Assembly: GCF_020723905.1 (NCBI RefSeq)
Contig: NZ_DYHZ01000005.1
Coordinates: 124,001-188,000, forward strand
DNA length: 64,000 bases
Source of the DNA: Anaerolinea thermophila
GTDB taxonomy: Bacteria > Chloroflexota > Anaerolineae > Anaerolineales > Anaerolineaceae
Reading direction: 5' to 3'
In this document: one piece after another, positions 1-7,672 of the stretch
How positions within the stretch are numbered: the stretch's first letter is position 1
Layout: every line of letters begins with the position of its first letter
The notes under the pieces: model-generated
The model's input: only the letters and a program-made list of their open reading frames with translations
Told to the model about the DNA's origin: nothing
Database searches by the model: none
Translations under genes and position numbers: made by a program

Positions 1-823
1 CCTGCCGAACTTCCAGATCAAATGAGAAACCTGTTCCGAGGATATTCTCTCCCAGGAAACCAAATTCTCGGGCTTGTTTGATAGCAATGTTCAAAGTCTT
101 TACGGCTAATGGATACTCAGCACGACAGTAGATATATCCCTGCCTTGCGCCAATAGCATATGCGGCAATGATCATTCCTTCAATCACTGAATGCGGATCA
201 GATTCAAGCACCCGGCGGTTCATAAAAGCGCCTGGATCGCCTTCATCCGCGTTACAGACCACGTATTTCATGTCTGCCTGACTGTTTCGGCAGAACTGCC
301 ATTTCCGTCCCGTTAAGAAACCTGCGCCTCCACGACCCCTCAGACCCGAACGGGTTACCTCATCAATGACCTGTTCCGGGGTCATTTCTGAGAGGACCTT
401 TGCCAGCGCCATGTAACCATCTTCTGCAATGTAATCCTCGATGTTATTGGGGTCAATGACTCCGCAATTGCGCAAGACGACCCGCACCTCTTTGGCTTTG
501 GGAGCACCCAGTTCTTCATCTACCACTTTTTTCTCTTGAGCGCGGAATTTTTCAACAATCCGCCCCTTTAAGAAGTGCTCCTCTACCAGATAAGGGATAT
601 CATCGGGGCTTAAGCAGGCATAATGTACCCCTTCAGGGTAAACAATCATGTCGGGACCAAATAAGACGGGGTCGCCAATTCGCGATGTCTCTAAAACCTG
701 AATTTCGTCGATGAGCCCCTGTGCTACTAACTCATCATTTAAGGCATCAATAATTTGATGTGCCCCTCGCTTCACGCACTCAGGATCCACCGACACCAGT
801 ACATGTGATCGGTAAAATGCCAT
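1..823 (-). CDS. HydB/NuoF-like NADH-binding subunit of an [FeFe]-hydrogenase or diaphorase complex (C-terminus outside window)
   Basis: This is the N-terminal 274 residues of a NuoF/HydB-type protein, the FMN- and NADH-binding subunit that passes electrons between NADH and the Fe-S chain of electron-bifurcating hydrogenases and related complexes. The flavin/NADH fold is clear: GRGGAGF at residues 163-169 and NADEGDPGA at 191-199. Residues 1-95 form the usual N-terminal thioredoxin-like domain (PEGVHY and the following helix are kept), but of its four [2Fe-2S] cysteines only C16 remains; Ser11 and Arg48/Val53 stand in the other positions. The ATG at 823 is the natural family start. The gene is last in a minus-strand cluster with HydC/NuoE and two ATPase genes. 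The 3' part, which should hold the 4Fe-4S site, and any catalytic HydA lie beyond position 1, so hydrogenase rather than another NADH complex is inferred from context. Confidence 0.9.
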   Translation of the reverse strand, partial: MAFYRSHVLVSVDPECVKRGAHQIIDALNDELVAQGLIDEIQVLETSRIGDPVLFGPDMIVYPEGVHYACLSPDDIPYLVEEHFLKGRIVEKFRAQEKKVVDEELGAPKAKEVRVVLRNCGVIDPNNIEDYIAEDGYMALAKVLSEMTPEQVIDEVTRSGLRGRGGAGFLTGRKWQFCRNSQADMKYVVCNADEGDPGAFMNRRVLESDPHSVIEGMIIAAYAIGARQGYIYCRAEYPLAVKTLNIAIKQAREFGFLGENILGTGFSFDLEVRQ

Positions 824-868
824 AAACCACCTTCTATTCTTTTAGGATCAGGACAAGGCGGTAAATCC

Positions 869-1237
869 TTAACCTTCTAATAAATGATCTTTTACCACCT
901 GTCCGTTCAGGACATGCTCTTTCATAATGCGAATGGCAGCATCAGGAGTCACCTTTCCATAAGTGACTTTTGGCTGTTCTCCAATAACAACCTGAACAAT
1001 CGGTTCGTATGAATCCCAGCCAATGTTGCCCGTCTGTCTGACTGTAATTCCGGAAAGATTTTCTTTTTCAATGAATTCAAGGATGGCTTTTAGAGTTTCA
1101 CGGGCTCCCGCAGCAATGCCCACAGTGCCCATTCCCACAATAATCTGAACCTCCCCTGAAGCGGTTTTTACCTTCCGCTTTTCCAAGGCCTGTTCCCGCA
1201 ATTTTTTCAGATCCTCAAGGCTTTTTACCCTGTCCAT
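869..1237 (-). CDS. Thioredoxin-like [2Fe-2S] ferredoxin-family protein lacking all cysteines
   Basis: This is a 122-residue relative of the small thioredoxin-fold [2Fe-2S] ferredoxins that sit between nuoE- and nuoF-like genes in hydrogenase clusters. The fold signature is kept (GMGTVGIAAGARE at residues 35-47, TPDAAIRIMKEHV near the C-terminus), but the protein contains no cysteine. Where the family has cluster ligands it has Val39, Asn71 and Asp75. It therefore probably cannot bind a [2Fe-2S] cluster and may act as a structural or docking subunit. The start at 1237 is preferred over one 66 bases upstream because AGGAG lies 7 bases before it. It is followed by the HydB/NuoF-like gene and preceded closely by the HATPase gene. 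Confidence 0.85.
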   Translation of the reverse strand: MDRVKSLEDLKKLREQALEKRKVKTASGEVQIIVGMGTVGIAAGARETLKAILEFIEKENLSGITVRQTGNIGWDSYEPIVQVVIGEQPKVTYGKVTPDAAIRIMKEHVLNGQVVKDHLLEG

Positions 1238-1253
1238 ACATGTCTCCTCATGA

Positions 1254-1814
1254 TTATGAGATTTCTGAATAGGACGCCTGGAGTGCCTTAATACCAGATT
1301 CAAATTCCTTGCGCAGATAATTTAAAACAAGTGGATCTGTCAAAGGCACATCACCAAGTTCCTGTTTAACCAATGTATCATCAAACTCAAATTTTTGTTC
1401 ATCCACTTCGTATATAAACGTCCAGTGGACTTCCGGACATCCCACTTCAAGAGAGAAGAAAGTTTCAGCAAGATTTCCTAAGGGCATTCGGTCAATGTGA
1501 CTGCGTTGAAACGTTACTTTCACCTCAGTCCCTTTTCCCGGGGTGGAGTGGATTTCCAGGTTTCCACCGCACGCTTCGGCAGCGGCTTTCAAAAGGGGGA
1601 TGCCCAGCCCTACATTGCGGGTGGTTCGGGTGGTTACAAATGGATCGATCACCTGTTGAACCATTTGGGCATCCATACCTTTACCGTCGTCTTTCACTAC
1701 CAGGGTGAGCAAATCTGATTTTGTATCTTCTTTAACCTCAATCGTAATGTTTCGAGCGTTTGCTGAAACACTGTTGTGGGCGATATCCAGTAAATGTAAA
1801 GCCAGTTCTTTCAC
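1254..1814 (-). CDS. Stand-alone HATPase_c (histidine-kinase-like ATPase) protein of the hydrogenase cluster
   Basis: This 186-residue protein consists of a GHKL ATPase domain. The N box is at residues 11-20 (IAHNSVSANA), the G1 box at 42-48 (DDGKGMD) and a G2-like GLGIPLLKAAAEACGG at 69-84, with a C-terminal extension of about 75 residues. No phospho-acceptor histidine domain or sensor is present, so it resembles anti-sigma-factor kinases or bare kinase ATPase modules. It starts at GTG 1814, which overlaps the stop of the HydC/NuoE-like gene (GTGA), so the two are translationally coupled. Similar ATPases are known in clostridial and Thermotoga-type hydrogenase operons, where a regulatory role is assumed rather than proven. 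The partner protein is unknown. Confidence 0.85.
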   Translation of the reverse strand: MKELALHLLDIAHNSVSANARNITIEVKEDTKSDLLTLVVKDDGKGMDAQMVQQVIDPFVTTRTTRNVGLGIPLLKAAAEACGGNLEIHSTPGKGTEVKVTFQRSHIDRMPLGNLAETFFSLEVGCPEVHWTFIYEVDEQKFEFDDTLVKQELGDVPLTDPLVLNYLRKEFESGIKALQASYSEIS

Positions 1815-2329
1815 GCTTCTTTCTGTTCGTCTTGAATCAAACGAAGCAATTGCGGGAACTTGTTTGGACGAACGCGCCCCTGAATTTCTTCGTCCACCAC
1901 AATCACAGGTGCCTGACTGCAAGCCCCAACGCACCGGCATAATTCAAGGGTAATCTGACCGTCGGGAGTGGTTTCACCGGGGTCAATTCCCAGAATCTGT
2001 TTTGCTTTTTCAATCAGTTGGGGGGTTCCGCCTACATAACAGGCTGTGCCCATGCAGAATTTGATAGTGTGTTTTCCCCGGGGAGTGGTGGTAAAGAAGG
2101 AATAGAAAGAGACCACGCCATGAACTGTACTCACAGGCACGTGAAGTTTATTGGCAATGTATTGTTGCATGGGTTCGGAGATGAAGCCAATCTGGCTTTG
2201 CACCTCATTGAGAATCACCATTAAACCGCCGGGCAAATGTTTGTTTTGCTCTAAAATCTGATCAATAATGGCGCGTTTCTCTTCGATGGCAACAGGGTCG
2301 TTTTCTGGTACGGTAACGGTTCTCAGCAT
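1811..2329 (-). CDS. HydC/NuoE-like [2Fe-2S] subunit
   Basis: This is a 172-residue NuoE-type subunit. It has the N-terminal helical bundle (LPGGLMVILNEVQ, VHGVVSFYSFF) followed by a thioredoxin-like [2Fe-2S] domain with all four ligands present: C92 and C97 (CMGTAC), then C133 and C137 (CVGAC). It should relay electrons to or from the FMN subunit encoded downstream. I chose the ATG at 2329 because TCGGAG lies about 6 bases upstream; an in-frame ATG at 2347 has no ribosome-binding site. The 148 bases upstream, to the PHP gene, are AT-rich and could hold a separate promoter, but I see no convincing box pair there. The intact cluster site contrasts with the two downstream thioredoxin-like domains that lost theirs. 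Confidence 0.93.
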   Translation of the reverse strand: MLRTVTVPENDPVAIEEKRAIIDQILEQNKHLPGGLMVILNEVQSQIGFISEPMQQYIANKLHVPVSTVHGVVSFYSFFTTTPRGKHTIKFCMGTACYVGGTPQLIEKAKQILGIDPGETTPDGQITLELCRCVGACSQAPVIVVDEEIQGRVRPNKFPQLLRLIQDEQKEA

Positions 2330-2477
2330 ACTTTGCTCCGAATGCATAAATTAGATACAAAATATATAAATATTTCCTGGAAACCTACATGAGTTTACCC
2401 TTTGAAAACCAGAATGGTCAATTATCAAATGTCATATAAACAAATGAGACTTGTCAATTCAGGTATTCCTCCAGACA

Positions 2478-3224
2478 TCAATCCGGAATAATCTGGTGCT
2501 TTTGAGGACAAAGGCTCTTGATGGCTTCGGAAATATCTTTCAAGGATATTTCGGGTATGCTCAGATAATTCCATCCAAGAATATCTTCCAGAAAATGGGC
2601 GTCGCCGCTTTGAATCAAAGGGAGATTCTGGATTTGTGGGAATAGCATTGCCGCTTTTTCCACCGGGAGATGCCGGGAGATTTCCACAATTTCAATAGGG
2701 GTATCCAGGGGGATCATCCCCAGTATGGGGATCAATCCAAAGGCTTGCCGATTGACGTGTGCGGGAATGAACAGCCCTTCCAGTGCTTGGACTTCCTCCC
2801 ATGCTTGATGAAGGGTCAGTGTAGTGGAGGTTAGCAACAGGCGTTCTTCTCTGCGGATGAAATCACCGGTCTCATCTACAACAAATTGTTCCCCAAAGTA
2901 TTCGATGTTATTTTCAATGTTGGGCAAATGGGCATCAACGATTTTCTGAAAGGCAAGAGCCTGATCCAGTTCATCGAACAGGCACAATACATGCACTTCC
3001 TCGGAGGTTTGTAATTCCATACCGGGGAGGATTTTTAGTGGAGTATCTTTTGCCGCTTTTTGAACGGCTTCTATGTTTGCAGTGTGGTTGTGGTCTGTGA
3101 TGGCAAGAATGTGAATTTTCTTCCGTAAGGCTTCCTCAACAATCAACGGCGGGATCATTTCAATATCCGCGCACGGAGAAAGGACAGTATGAACATGAAA
3201 TTCTGCCCGCAGGAAGTCACTCAT
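2478..3224 (-). CDS. PHP-domain metal-dependent phosphoesterase
   Basis: This 248-residue protein has a PHP (polymerase and histidinol phosphatase) fold with the metal-binding motifs in order: HVH at residues 10-12, ITDHNH around 42-47, GMEL around 69, PAHVNR in the second half and GDAH near the C-terminus. Such proteins hydrolyse phosphate esters using two or three metal ions; the substrate here is unknown. It starts 8 bases after the stop of the DRTGG gene. An upstream in-frame start would overlap that gene, and the chosen ATG begins right at the conserved fold. PHP genes beside DRTGG and HATPase genes recur in [FeFe]-hydrogenase gene neighbourhoods, which suggests a maturation or signalling role. 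Confidence 0.87.
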   Translation of the reverse strand: MSDFLRAEFHVHTVLSPCADIEMIPPLIVEEALRKKIHILAITDHNHTANIEAVQKAAKDTPLKILPGMELQTSEEVHVLCLFDELDQALAFQKIVDAHLPNIENNIEYFGEQFVVDETGDFIRREERLLLTSTTLTLHQAWEEVQALEGLFIPAHVNRQAFGLIPILGMIPLDTPIEIVEISRHLPVEKAAMLFPQIQNLPLIQSGDAHFLEDILGWNYLSIPEISLKDISEAIKSLCPQKHQIIPD

Positions 3225-3232
3225 GGGAAATT

Positions 3233-3595
3233 CTATTCTTCCGGAGGCATTGCCCTCAACCCCATCTCCCATAACCGTCCAGCCACCTCAAAGGAGCCCT
3301 CTTTTGTCGAGAATAAAATTACTCCTTTTTCATTGGCCTTTTCAATGGTAGAGGGTTCAGGCTGTGCTCCTTCGGTGATGATCACCGCAGAGAGTTCTAA
3401 CAATGCGGCAACGGCGATGATGTTCATATGGGCTTGTAATGTGATCCAGATCCCCCGATGGGGAGCACCAGCCATGACACAGGACAACATATCCGAGGTA
3501 TACCCGGCAGAGGGACGGATTTCTTCCCAATCTTTCGATTGTGTCAGCAGTTCAAGGTTGAGGGCTTTTGCAATCTCTCCAAGGGTTAGATTCAT
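3233..3595 (-). CDS. DRTGG-domain protein
   Basis: This 120-residue protein consists of one DRTGG domain, a small alpha/beta fold otherwise found in phosphotransacetylases and between CBS domains of pyrophosphatases. Recognition rests on overall pattern (AGYTSDMLSCVMAGAP, IIAVAALLELSAVIITEG, GSFEVAGRLWEMGL) and on a second paralogue at 4600-4977. It is thought to be a ligand-binding or regulatory module; in phosphotransacetylases and CBS-type pyrophosphatases the related domain has been linked to nucleotide sensing. It lies between the CBS-HATPase and PHP genes in the hydrogenase cluster. Its function here is inferred from location only. Confidence 0.8.
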   Translation of the reverse strand: MNLTLGEIAKALNLELLTQSKDWEEIRPSAGYTSDMLSCVMAGAPHRGIWITLQAHMNIIAVAALLELSAVIITEGAQPEPSTIEKANEKGVILFSTKEGSFEVAGRLWEMGLRAMPPEE

Positions 3596-3623
3596 GGATT
3601 CTCCTGTTTGACCTTATGATTAT

Positions 3624-4592
3624 TTAAGCCGCAGATTCTTCAGGTTTCATAAATATTCTGACTTTCAAGCGCGTTCCTTTTCCCCAGGTCGATTCCAGAC
3701 GGAATTGATCTACACAGCGCTTGATATTGACCAGTCCCATCCCTGCTCCAAAGCCCAGTTCGCGAATTTCTTCGCTTGCTGTGGAATATCCGGGTTGCAT
3801 TGCCAGGTCAATATCACGGATACCAGGTCCATCGTCGGAGGCTTCGATAGTAATCTGGTGAGGTTCTATTTCCACCCGAATCATTCCTCCGTTGGTGGTA
3901 TGGATGATGAGGTTCATTTCTGCTTCATAAGCGGCAATGCCACACCGTCGCGCTATGTTTGGCGTCGCCCCGAGCCGAAGTAATGCCCGCTTGATATTGC
4001 TGGAAGCGGCGCCTCCATGGCTGAAATCTCTGGGTTTGATCTGGTATCGGAGAATAAGGCTGGTACGGTCGGAAACAATATCTTCAAATAAATGACTGGC
4101 TCGATACCGTCGAAGTTCTTCTGCATGGAAGTCTTTCTGAAGAGCACGAAGAAGCCCTGCTGTAATGTCGCCTTTAGTCAGAATGCCAACAACCTTACGA
4201 TCTTGGTCAACTACAGGTAATCTGCCATGTCGGGTAGAAACGAAGAGCTTCAAGGCTTCAATTACAGGATCCTGTGGGTGAATGAAGAAAGGATTGGGGG
4301 TCATGTAATCGGAGATGCGCGCATCCAGATCCTGTTTCAAGAGGCAGCGAATCAAGTCTTCCATACTGACTACGCCACAGAGGGAAGAATCGCAGGTGAC
4401 TGGTGCGCCTGAAATCCGTTTTGTGCGGAATAACTCTAAAGCATCATGCATCAACATGTCGGGATGCAGACATTGAACATCCCGACTCATCACCTCTTCA
4501 ACTTTTAACTCATAGGCAAGTTCTTCCGCGCGGGTAATCTGTTGAATATCTTGATCGGTGAGAATTCTTTGAGGGTTTGAGTTATCACTCAT
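3624..4592 (-). CDS. CBS-pair plus HATPase_c regulatory protein
   Basis: This 322-residue protein has two modules. Residues about 30-150 form a CBS pair (VEEVMSRDV, ISDYMTPNPFFIHPQD, VVGILTKGDITAGLL), which usually binds adenine nucleotides. Residues about 190-315 form a GHKL ATPase (AAYEAEMNLIIHT as N box, DDGPGI as G1, GFGAGMGLVNIKR as G2), closest in layout to anti-sigma-factor serine kinases. A protein that senses adenylate charge and then phosphorylates or sequesters a partner would fit, but this is inference. It is the second gene of the minus-strand cluster, 31 bases before the next DRTGG gene. No dedicated receiver, STAS protein or sigma factor is visible in the window. Confidence 0.87.
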   Translation of the reverse strand: MSDNSNPQRILTDQDIQQITRAEELAYELKVEEVMSRDVQCLHPDMLMHDALELFRTKRISGAPVTCDSSLCGVVSMEDLIRCLLKQDLDARISDYMTPNPFFIHPQDPVIEALKLFVSTRHGRLPVVDQDRKVVGILTKGDITAGLLRALQKDFHAEELRRYRASHLFEDIVSDRTSLILRYQIKPRDFSHGGAASSNIKRALLRLGATPNIARRCGIAAYEAEMNLIIHTTNGGMIRVEIEPHQITIEASDDGPGIRDIDLAMQPGYSTASEEIRELGFGAGMGLVNIKRCVDQFRLESTWGKGTRLKVRIFMKPEESAA

Positions 4593-4599
4593 GATTCAA

Positions 4600-4977
4600 T
4601 TATCCGCAGTCACAATCATCTGGGTGTATCACCTGTTCCAGACTCGACACACCGGCTACGTACAATTTCCCGCACACTTCAAACATCCCAAGCGGGGTTG
4701 AAATGAGGGGGATCGCTTCTTCATCGGCTAAATCAATTGTTTCCTGAGGGGGTTGTTTTCCTCGAACAAGCACAATAGCGGTGACATCTGCCATGACTGC
4801 AGTGCGGACTACCTGCGGATTGCACAATCCTGTGATAAGCACTGCATGAGGTTGGATAGTTGCCAGCACATCCGACATTAAGTCTGCCGCAAAAGCCCCT
4901 TTGATTTCTTTCATGGATGGCTTTGTATTGTTGAGGAATTTGCCGTTAATCAATCCAGATAATTCGTTGAGATTCAT
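4600..4977 (-). CDS. DRTGG-domain protein, first gene of the hydrogenase cluster
   Basis: This 125-residue single-domain protein is a paralogue of the one at 3233-3595. Both share the start MNL, an AFAADLMSDV/AGYTSDMLSC-type segment and a G-x-FEVCGKL/GSFEVAGRL end. The C-terminus here adds a short acidic, cysteine-bearing tail (DDCDCG). It is probably a regulatory ligand-binding module. It is the first gene of the minus-strand run and its ATG is about 105 bases from the hisS start, so both are presumably transcribed divergently from this gap. I see only a weak TAAAAT-like box for this side. Confidence 0.78.
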   Translation of the reverse strand: MNLNELSGLINGKFLNNTKPSMKEIKGAFAADLMSDVLATIQPHAVLITGLCNPQVVRTAVMADVTAIVLVRGKQPPQETIDLADEEAIPLISTPLGMFEVCGKLYVAGVSSLEQVIHPDDCDCG

Positions 4978-5036
4978 ATGAACGCCTGTTGGAAGTTTTT
5001 AATGATTTTACACCAGATTGATTGGGAAAGGCATGA

Positions 5037-5060
5037 AACCCATCGTTTCCATGTTAAAAT
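5037..5060 (+). promoter_or_regulatory. Extended -10 promoter for hisS
   Basis: TGTTAAAAT at 5052-5060 is an extended -10 box with no good -35 hexamer. The predicted start near 5067 leaves a short leader that includes the ribosome-binding site GGAGAGTGGAGG just before the hisS ATG at 5083. Confidence 0.5.
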
Positions 5061-5082
5061 CGGGGGCAGGAGAGTGGAGGAT

Positions 5083-6363
5083 ATGAAAACAATCGTGCCT
5101 TCTGTTAAAGGAACCCGGGACTTCTACCCGGAAGTAATGGCAATTCGAAACTGGCTGTATGCAAAAATTCGGGAAGTATCAGAAAAATTTGGTTATCAGG
5201 AGTATGAAGGTCCCTTCCTGGAACGGGTTGATTTGTATGCAGCAAAATCGGGAGAAGAACTGGTTAATGAACAGTCGTTTGTATTTCAGGATCGTGGCGG
5301 AGACTACATTGCCCTGCGTCCGGAATTAACACCCACATTAGCGCGCATGGTGGCACAGCGCCAGAATGAACTGGTATATCCTTTACGATGGTGGTCCTTT
5401 GGTCCCTTCTGGCGTTATGAACGTCCTCAAAAGGGACGCACCCGCGAGTTTTTCCAGTGGAATATTGATATGATTGGCTCCCAGTCCATTGAGTCAGATG
5501 CAGAATTGCTGGCTGTGGCTGTGGAATTTTTCAAACGGGTTGGGTTGTCTCCCGAGCAGGTAAAGTTGCTGATTAACAATCGTCGTTTGATGGATGCTCA
5601 ACTGGAAAAACTGGGAATTCGCGAAGAACAAAAGCGGGCGGTCTTTCGTTTGATTGATCGTAAGGAAAAATTGCCTTTGCAGGAATGGCGGCAGTATGCC
5701 CTGGAATTGGGGTTGACTGCAGAACAGTTGTCTGGAATTGAGGAGTTGCTCTCCAATCAATCTCTCTGGGAAACTTCAGACGAACTGAAGCGGGTGTTTG
5801 AACTTCTGGAGGCGATGGGGATCCGTGAATACGTGGAGTTTGCTCCCCAGATCATTCGTGGTTTGGATTATTACACCGGCACAGTCTTTGAGGCTAAGGA
5901 TTTGGATGGCGGGCGTTCCATCCTGGGAGGCGGGCATTATGATAATCTGGTAGCCAATGTCGGTGGAGATCCTCTCCCGGGGGTAGGTTTTGCAATGGGC
6001 GATGTGATGATCACCCTGGTGTTGGAAAAATATGGCAAACTGCCGGCATTTGAAACCTCACCTGCCCAGATTTTAGTCACTGTGTTTGATCAGGAGCGAC
6101 TACCACAGTCCTTCTCTCTGGCGGCTCGTCTGCGTGAGCAGGGGCTGAAGGTTGTCTGGTACCCTGAATCTGCCAGACTCCAAAAGCAGTTGAAATTTGC
6201 TGATCGTAACGGAATCCGGTTTGCAGTGATTTATGGCCCAGATGAAATTGCTGCTGGTCAGGTAGCCCTGAAAGACCTCGCTCAGAGGAATCAGGAACTT
6301 GTCTCTGTAGAGCAAGTAGGTGAGCGTATTCGCCAGATTCTTGCACAGAGCGAAAGGGTGTGA
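5083..6363 (+). CDS. hisS: Histidine-tRNA ligase
   Basis: This is a cytoplasmic class II aminoacyl-tRNA synthetase that charges tRNA-His. Its 426 residues match the family length. Visible motifs are the start KGTRDFYP, the motif-2 region RPELTPTLAR followed by WRYERPQKGRTREFFQWNID, the histidine-A motif GLDYYTGTVFE, and motif 3 GGGHYDNLV...GVGFAMG. A C-terminal anticodon-binding domain follows. I chose ATG 5083, with GGAGG just upstream, over an in-frame start 105 bases earlier that would add a non-conserved extension. tRNA-His lies 22 bases after the stop, so enzyme and substrate RNA are encoded together. Confidence 0.97.
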   Translation: MKTIVPSVKGTRDFYPEVMAIRNWLYAKIREVSEKFGYQEYEGPFLERVDLYAAKSGEELVNEQSFVFQDRGGDYIALRPELTPTLARMVAQRQNELVYPLRWWSFGPFWRYERPQKGRTREFFQWNIDMIGSQSIESDAELLAVAVEFFKRVGLSPEQVKLLINNRRLMDAQLEKLGIREEQKRAVFRLIDRKEKLPLQEWRQYALELGLTAEQLSGIEELLSNQSLWETSDELKRVFELLEAMGIREYVEFAPQIIRGLDYYTGTVFEAKDLDGGRSILGGGHYDNLVANVGGDPLPGVGFAMGDVMITLVLEKYGKLPAFETSPAQILVTVFDQERLPQSFSLAARLREQGLKVVWYPESARLQKQLKFADRNGIRFAVIYGPDEIAAGQVALKDLAQRNQELVSVEQVGERIRQILAQSERV

Positions 6364-6369
6364 TAAAAT
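6341..6369 (+). promoter_or_regulatory. Promoter for tRNA-His, inside the 3' end of hisS
   Basis: TTGCAC (6341-6346), a 17-base spacer and TAAAAT (6364-6369) form a good sigma-70-type pair with an extended TG at 6361-6362. The -35 box lies within the last codons of hisS and the -10 box directly follows its stop codon. The predicted start near 6376 is 10 bases before the tRNA. Confidence 0.6.
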
Positions 6370-6385
6370 AATTTGCGCAAAATAT

Positions 6386-6461
6386 GGTGCCTGTAGCTCA
6401 ATGGCAGAGCGCTTGACTGTGGATCAAGAGGTTGAGGGTTCGAAACCGTCCAGGCACCCCA
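6386..6461 (+). tRNA. tRNA-His (GTG)
   Basis: The cloverleaf has anticodon GTG in the loop CTGTGGA. The extra G at position -1 (6386) faces C73 at 6458, the identity element of tRNA-His. The acceptor stem GTGCCTG pairs with CAGGCAC and the 3' CCA (6459-6461) is encoded. One G-G mismatch is seen in the T stem. Confidence 0.95.
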
Positions 6462-6476
6462 TCAGTATGACTTTTA

Positions 6477-6521
6477 GAGACAACCTGAATCTTTATCAAG
6501 AGGGGTTGTCTCGAATTTTTT
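6477..6521 (+). terminator. Rho-independent terminator after tRNA-His
   Basis: A perfect 9-bp stem, GAGACAACC with GGTTGTCTC (6477-6485 and 6504-6512), is followed by a run of T residues. Confidence 0.85.
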
Positions 6522-6545
6522 AACTTGTTTGTGCAGGTGGTGCCT

Positions 6546-7511
6546 GTGAAGTGCTCCATTGTGATCCGCGCTTTTAATGAAGCAGAACATTTACCCAAAT
6601 TGTTTGAAGGGATTCGTCGCCAGACCATTCAGGATGTAGAAATTATTCTGGTGGATTCAGGTTCTACAGACTCCACCGTGAGCATTGCTCAATCTTTCGG
6701 AGCCAGAATCTGCCATATTTCTTCGAAAGAATTTACTTTTGGCCGCTCGCTCAATGTGGGAATTTCAGCAACAACCCGTGAATATGTGGTAATTGCCAGT
6801 GCGCATGTGTACCCTGTTTATCCGGATTGGCTGGAAAGGTTGCTGGAACCATTTACCAATCCCCAGGTGGGGTTGACTTATGGAAAACAGCGTGGCCCTG
6901 AAACTGCCAAATTCTCAGAAAAACAAATTTTTTATCAATGGTACCCCGAAAGGAGCAATTTCCAGCAGAGCACGCCGTTTTGTAACAATGCGAACGCCGC
7001 TATTCGTCGTTCCCTCTGGGAACGTCATCCTTATGATGAATCCCTTACCGGGCTGGAAGATGTTGCCTGGGCAAAGTGGTTGCTCAATCAAGGTTATATT
7101 GTGGCTTATGTCTCAGAAGCGGAAATTGTCCATATCCATCGAGAAACACCCAGAGGGGTTTACAACCGATACCGCCGGGAAGGCATGGCATTTAAACGCA
7201 TCTTTCCAGAGGCGCACTTCAGCCTTTACGATTTTTTTCGCCTCAGTGTGGAAAACATCTTTTATGATGTGTGGCACGCATTGAAGCAAAAAGTCCCATA
7301 TCGAGATATCCCTTCAATATTCTGGTTCCGTTTAATGCAGTTTTGGGGAACGTATAGGGGATATCGGCGCCCCGGAATGGTCACTCCCCAGTTAAGGGAA
7401 ACCTTTTATTACCCGCGTGGAATGCAACGGATGGATGAAAATTACCGCAACGATGTTGAACCCATTGCCTATTCGTTAGAAAGTCATCAAAAATCACCGC
7501 CGAAGAATTGA
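6546..7511 (+). CDS. Glycosyltransferase family 2 protein
   Basis: This 321-residue protein has a GT-A fold of family GT2. It begins with SIVIRAFNEAEHLPKLFEGI, followed by VDSGSTDST (nucleotide-sugar binding), IASAHVYP in place of the DxD region, and a GLEDVAWAKW segment that carries the usual ED acid pair. It probably transfers a sugar to a glycan or lipid at the cell envelope; donor and acceptor are unknown. The start is uncertain: GTG 6546 is preferred because AGGTGG lies 5 bases before it, although TTG or GTG codons from 6525 on are in frame. It stands alone between a tRNA terminator and the next tRNA promoter. Confidence 0.85.
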   Translation: MKCSIVIRAFNEAEHLPKLFEGIRRQTIQDVEIILVDSGSTDSTVSIAQSFGARICHISSKEFTFGRSLNVGISATTREYVVIASAHVYPVYPDWLERLLEPFTNPQVGLTYGKQRGPETAKFSEKQIFYQWYPERSNFQQSTPFCNNANAAIRRSLWERHPYDESLTGLEDVAWAKWLLNQGYIVAYVSEAEIVHIHRETPRGVYNRYRREGMAFKRIFPEAHFSLYDFFRLSVENIFYDVWHALKQKVPYRDIPSIFWFRLMQFWGTYRGYRRPGMVTPQLRETFYYPRGMQRMDENYRNDVEPIAYSLESHQKSPPKN

Positions 7512-7536
7512 CATTTTGGGCACTTCGCCTTAAAAT
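7508..7536 (+). promoter_or_regulatory. Strong promoter for the tRNA-Met/tRNA-Gln pair
   Basis: TTGACA (7508-7513), a 17-base spacer and TAAAAT (7531-7536) form a near-consensus promoter. The first T residues overlap the stop region of the glycosyltransferase gene. The predicted start is about 6 bases before the first tRNA. Confidence 0.82.
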
Positions 7537-7548
7537 ACACATCGCTCT

Positions 7549-7620
7549 GGCGAGGTAGCTCAACGGTGGAGCAGTGGACTCATAAGCCATTGGTTGTGGG
7601 TTCGAATCCCACCCTCGCCA
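7549..7620 (+). tRNA. tRNA-Met (CAT), probably elongator
   Basis: The acceptor stem GGCGAGG pairs with CCTCGCC, the discriminator is A73 and the anticodon CAT lies in the loop CTCATAA. Position 1 is paired and the anticodon stem lacks three G-C pairs, so it is not the initiator. An Ile tRNA with modified CAT cannot be fully excluded. The last pair of the anticodon stem (A31-G39) is a mismatch. CCA is not encoded. Confidence 0.9.
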
Positions 7621-7672
7621 CTGGCAATCCGCTGAGTGGCGGGTTGGAGAAATACCTCGAGAGAGGTCATAC

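Noticed and set aside
2348-2477. Possible promoter before the NuoE-like gene (TTGACA at 2457-2452, minus strand).
   Set aside because: No -10 box stands at 16-18 bases; TATATG is too close.
7549-7620. Initiator tRNA-Met.
   Set aside because: Position 1 pairs normally and the three G-C pairs of the anticodon stem are absent.
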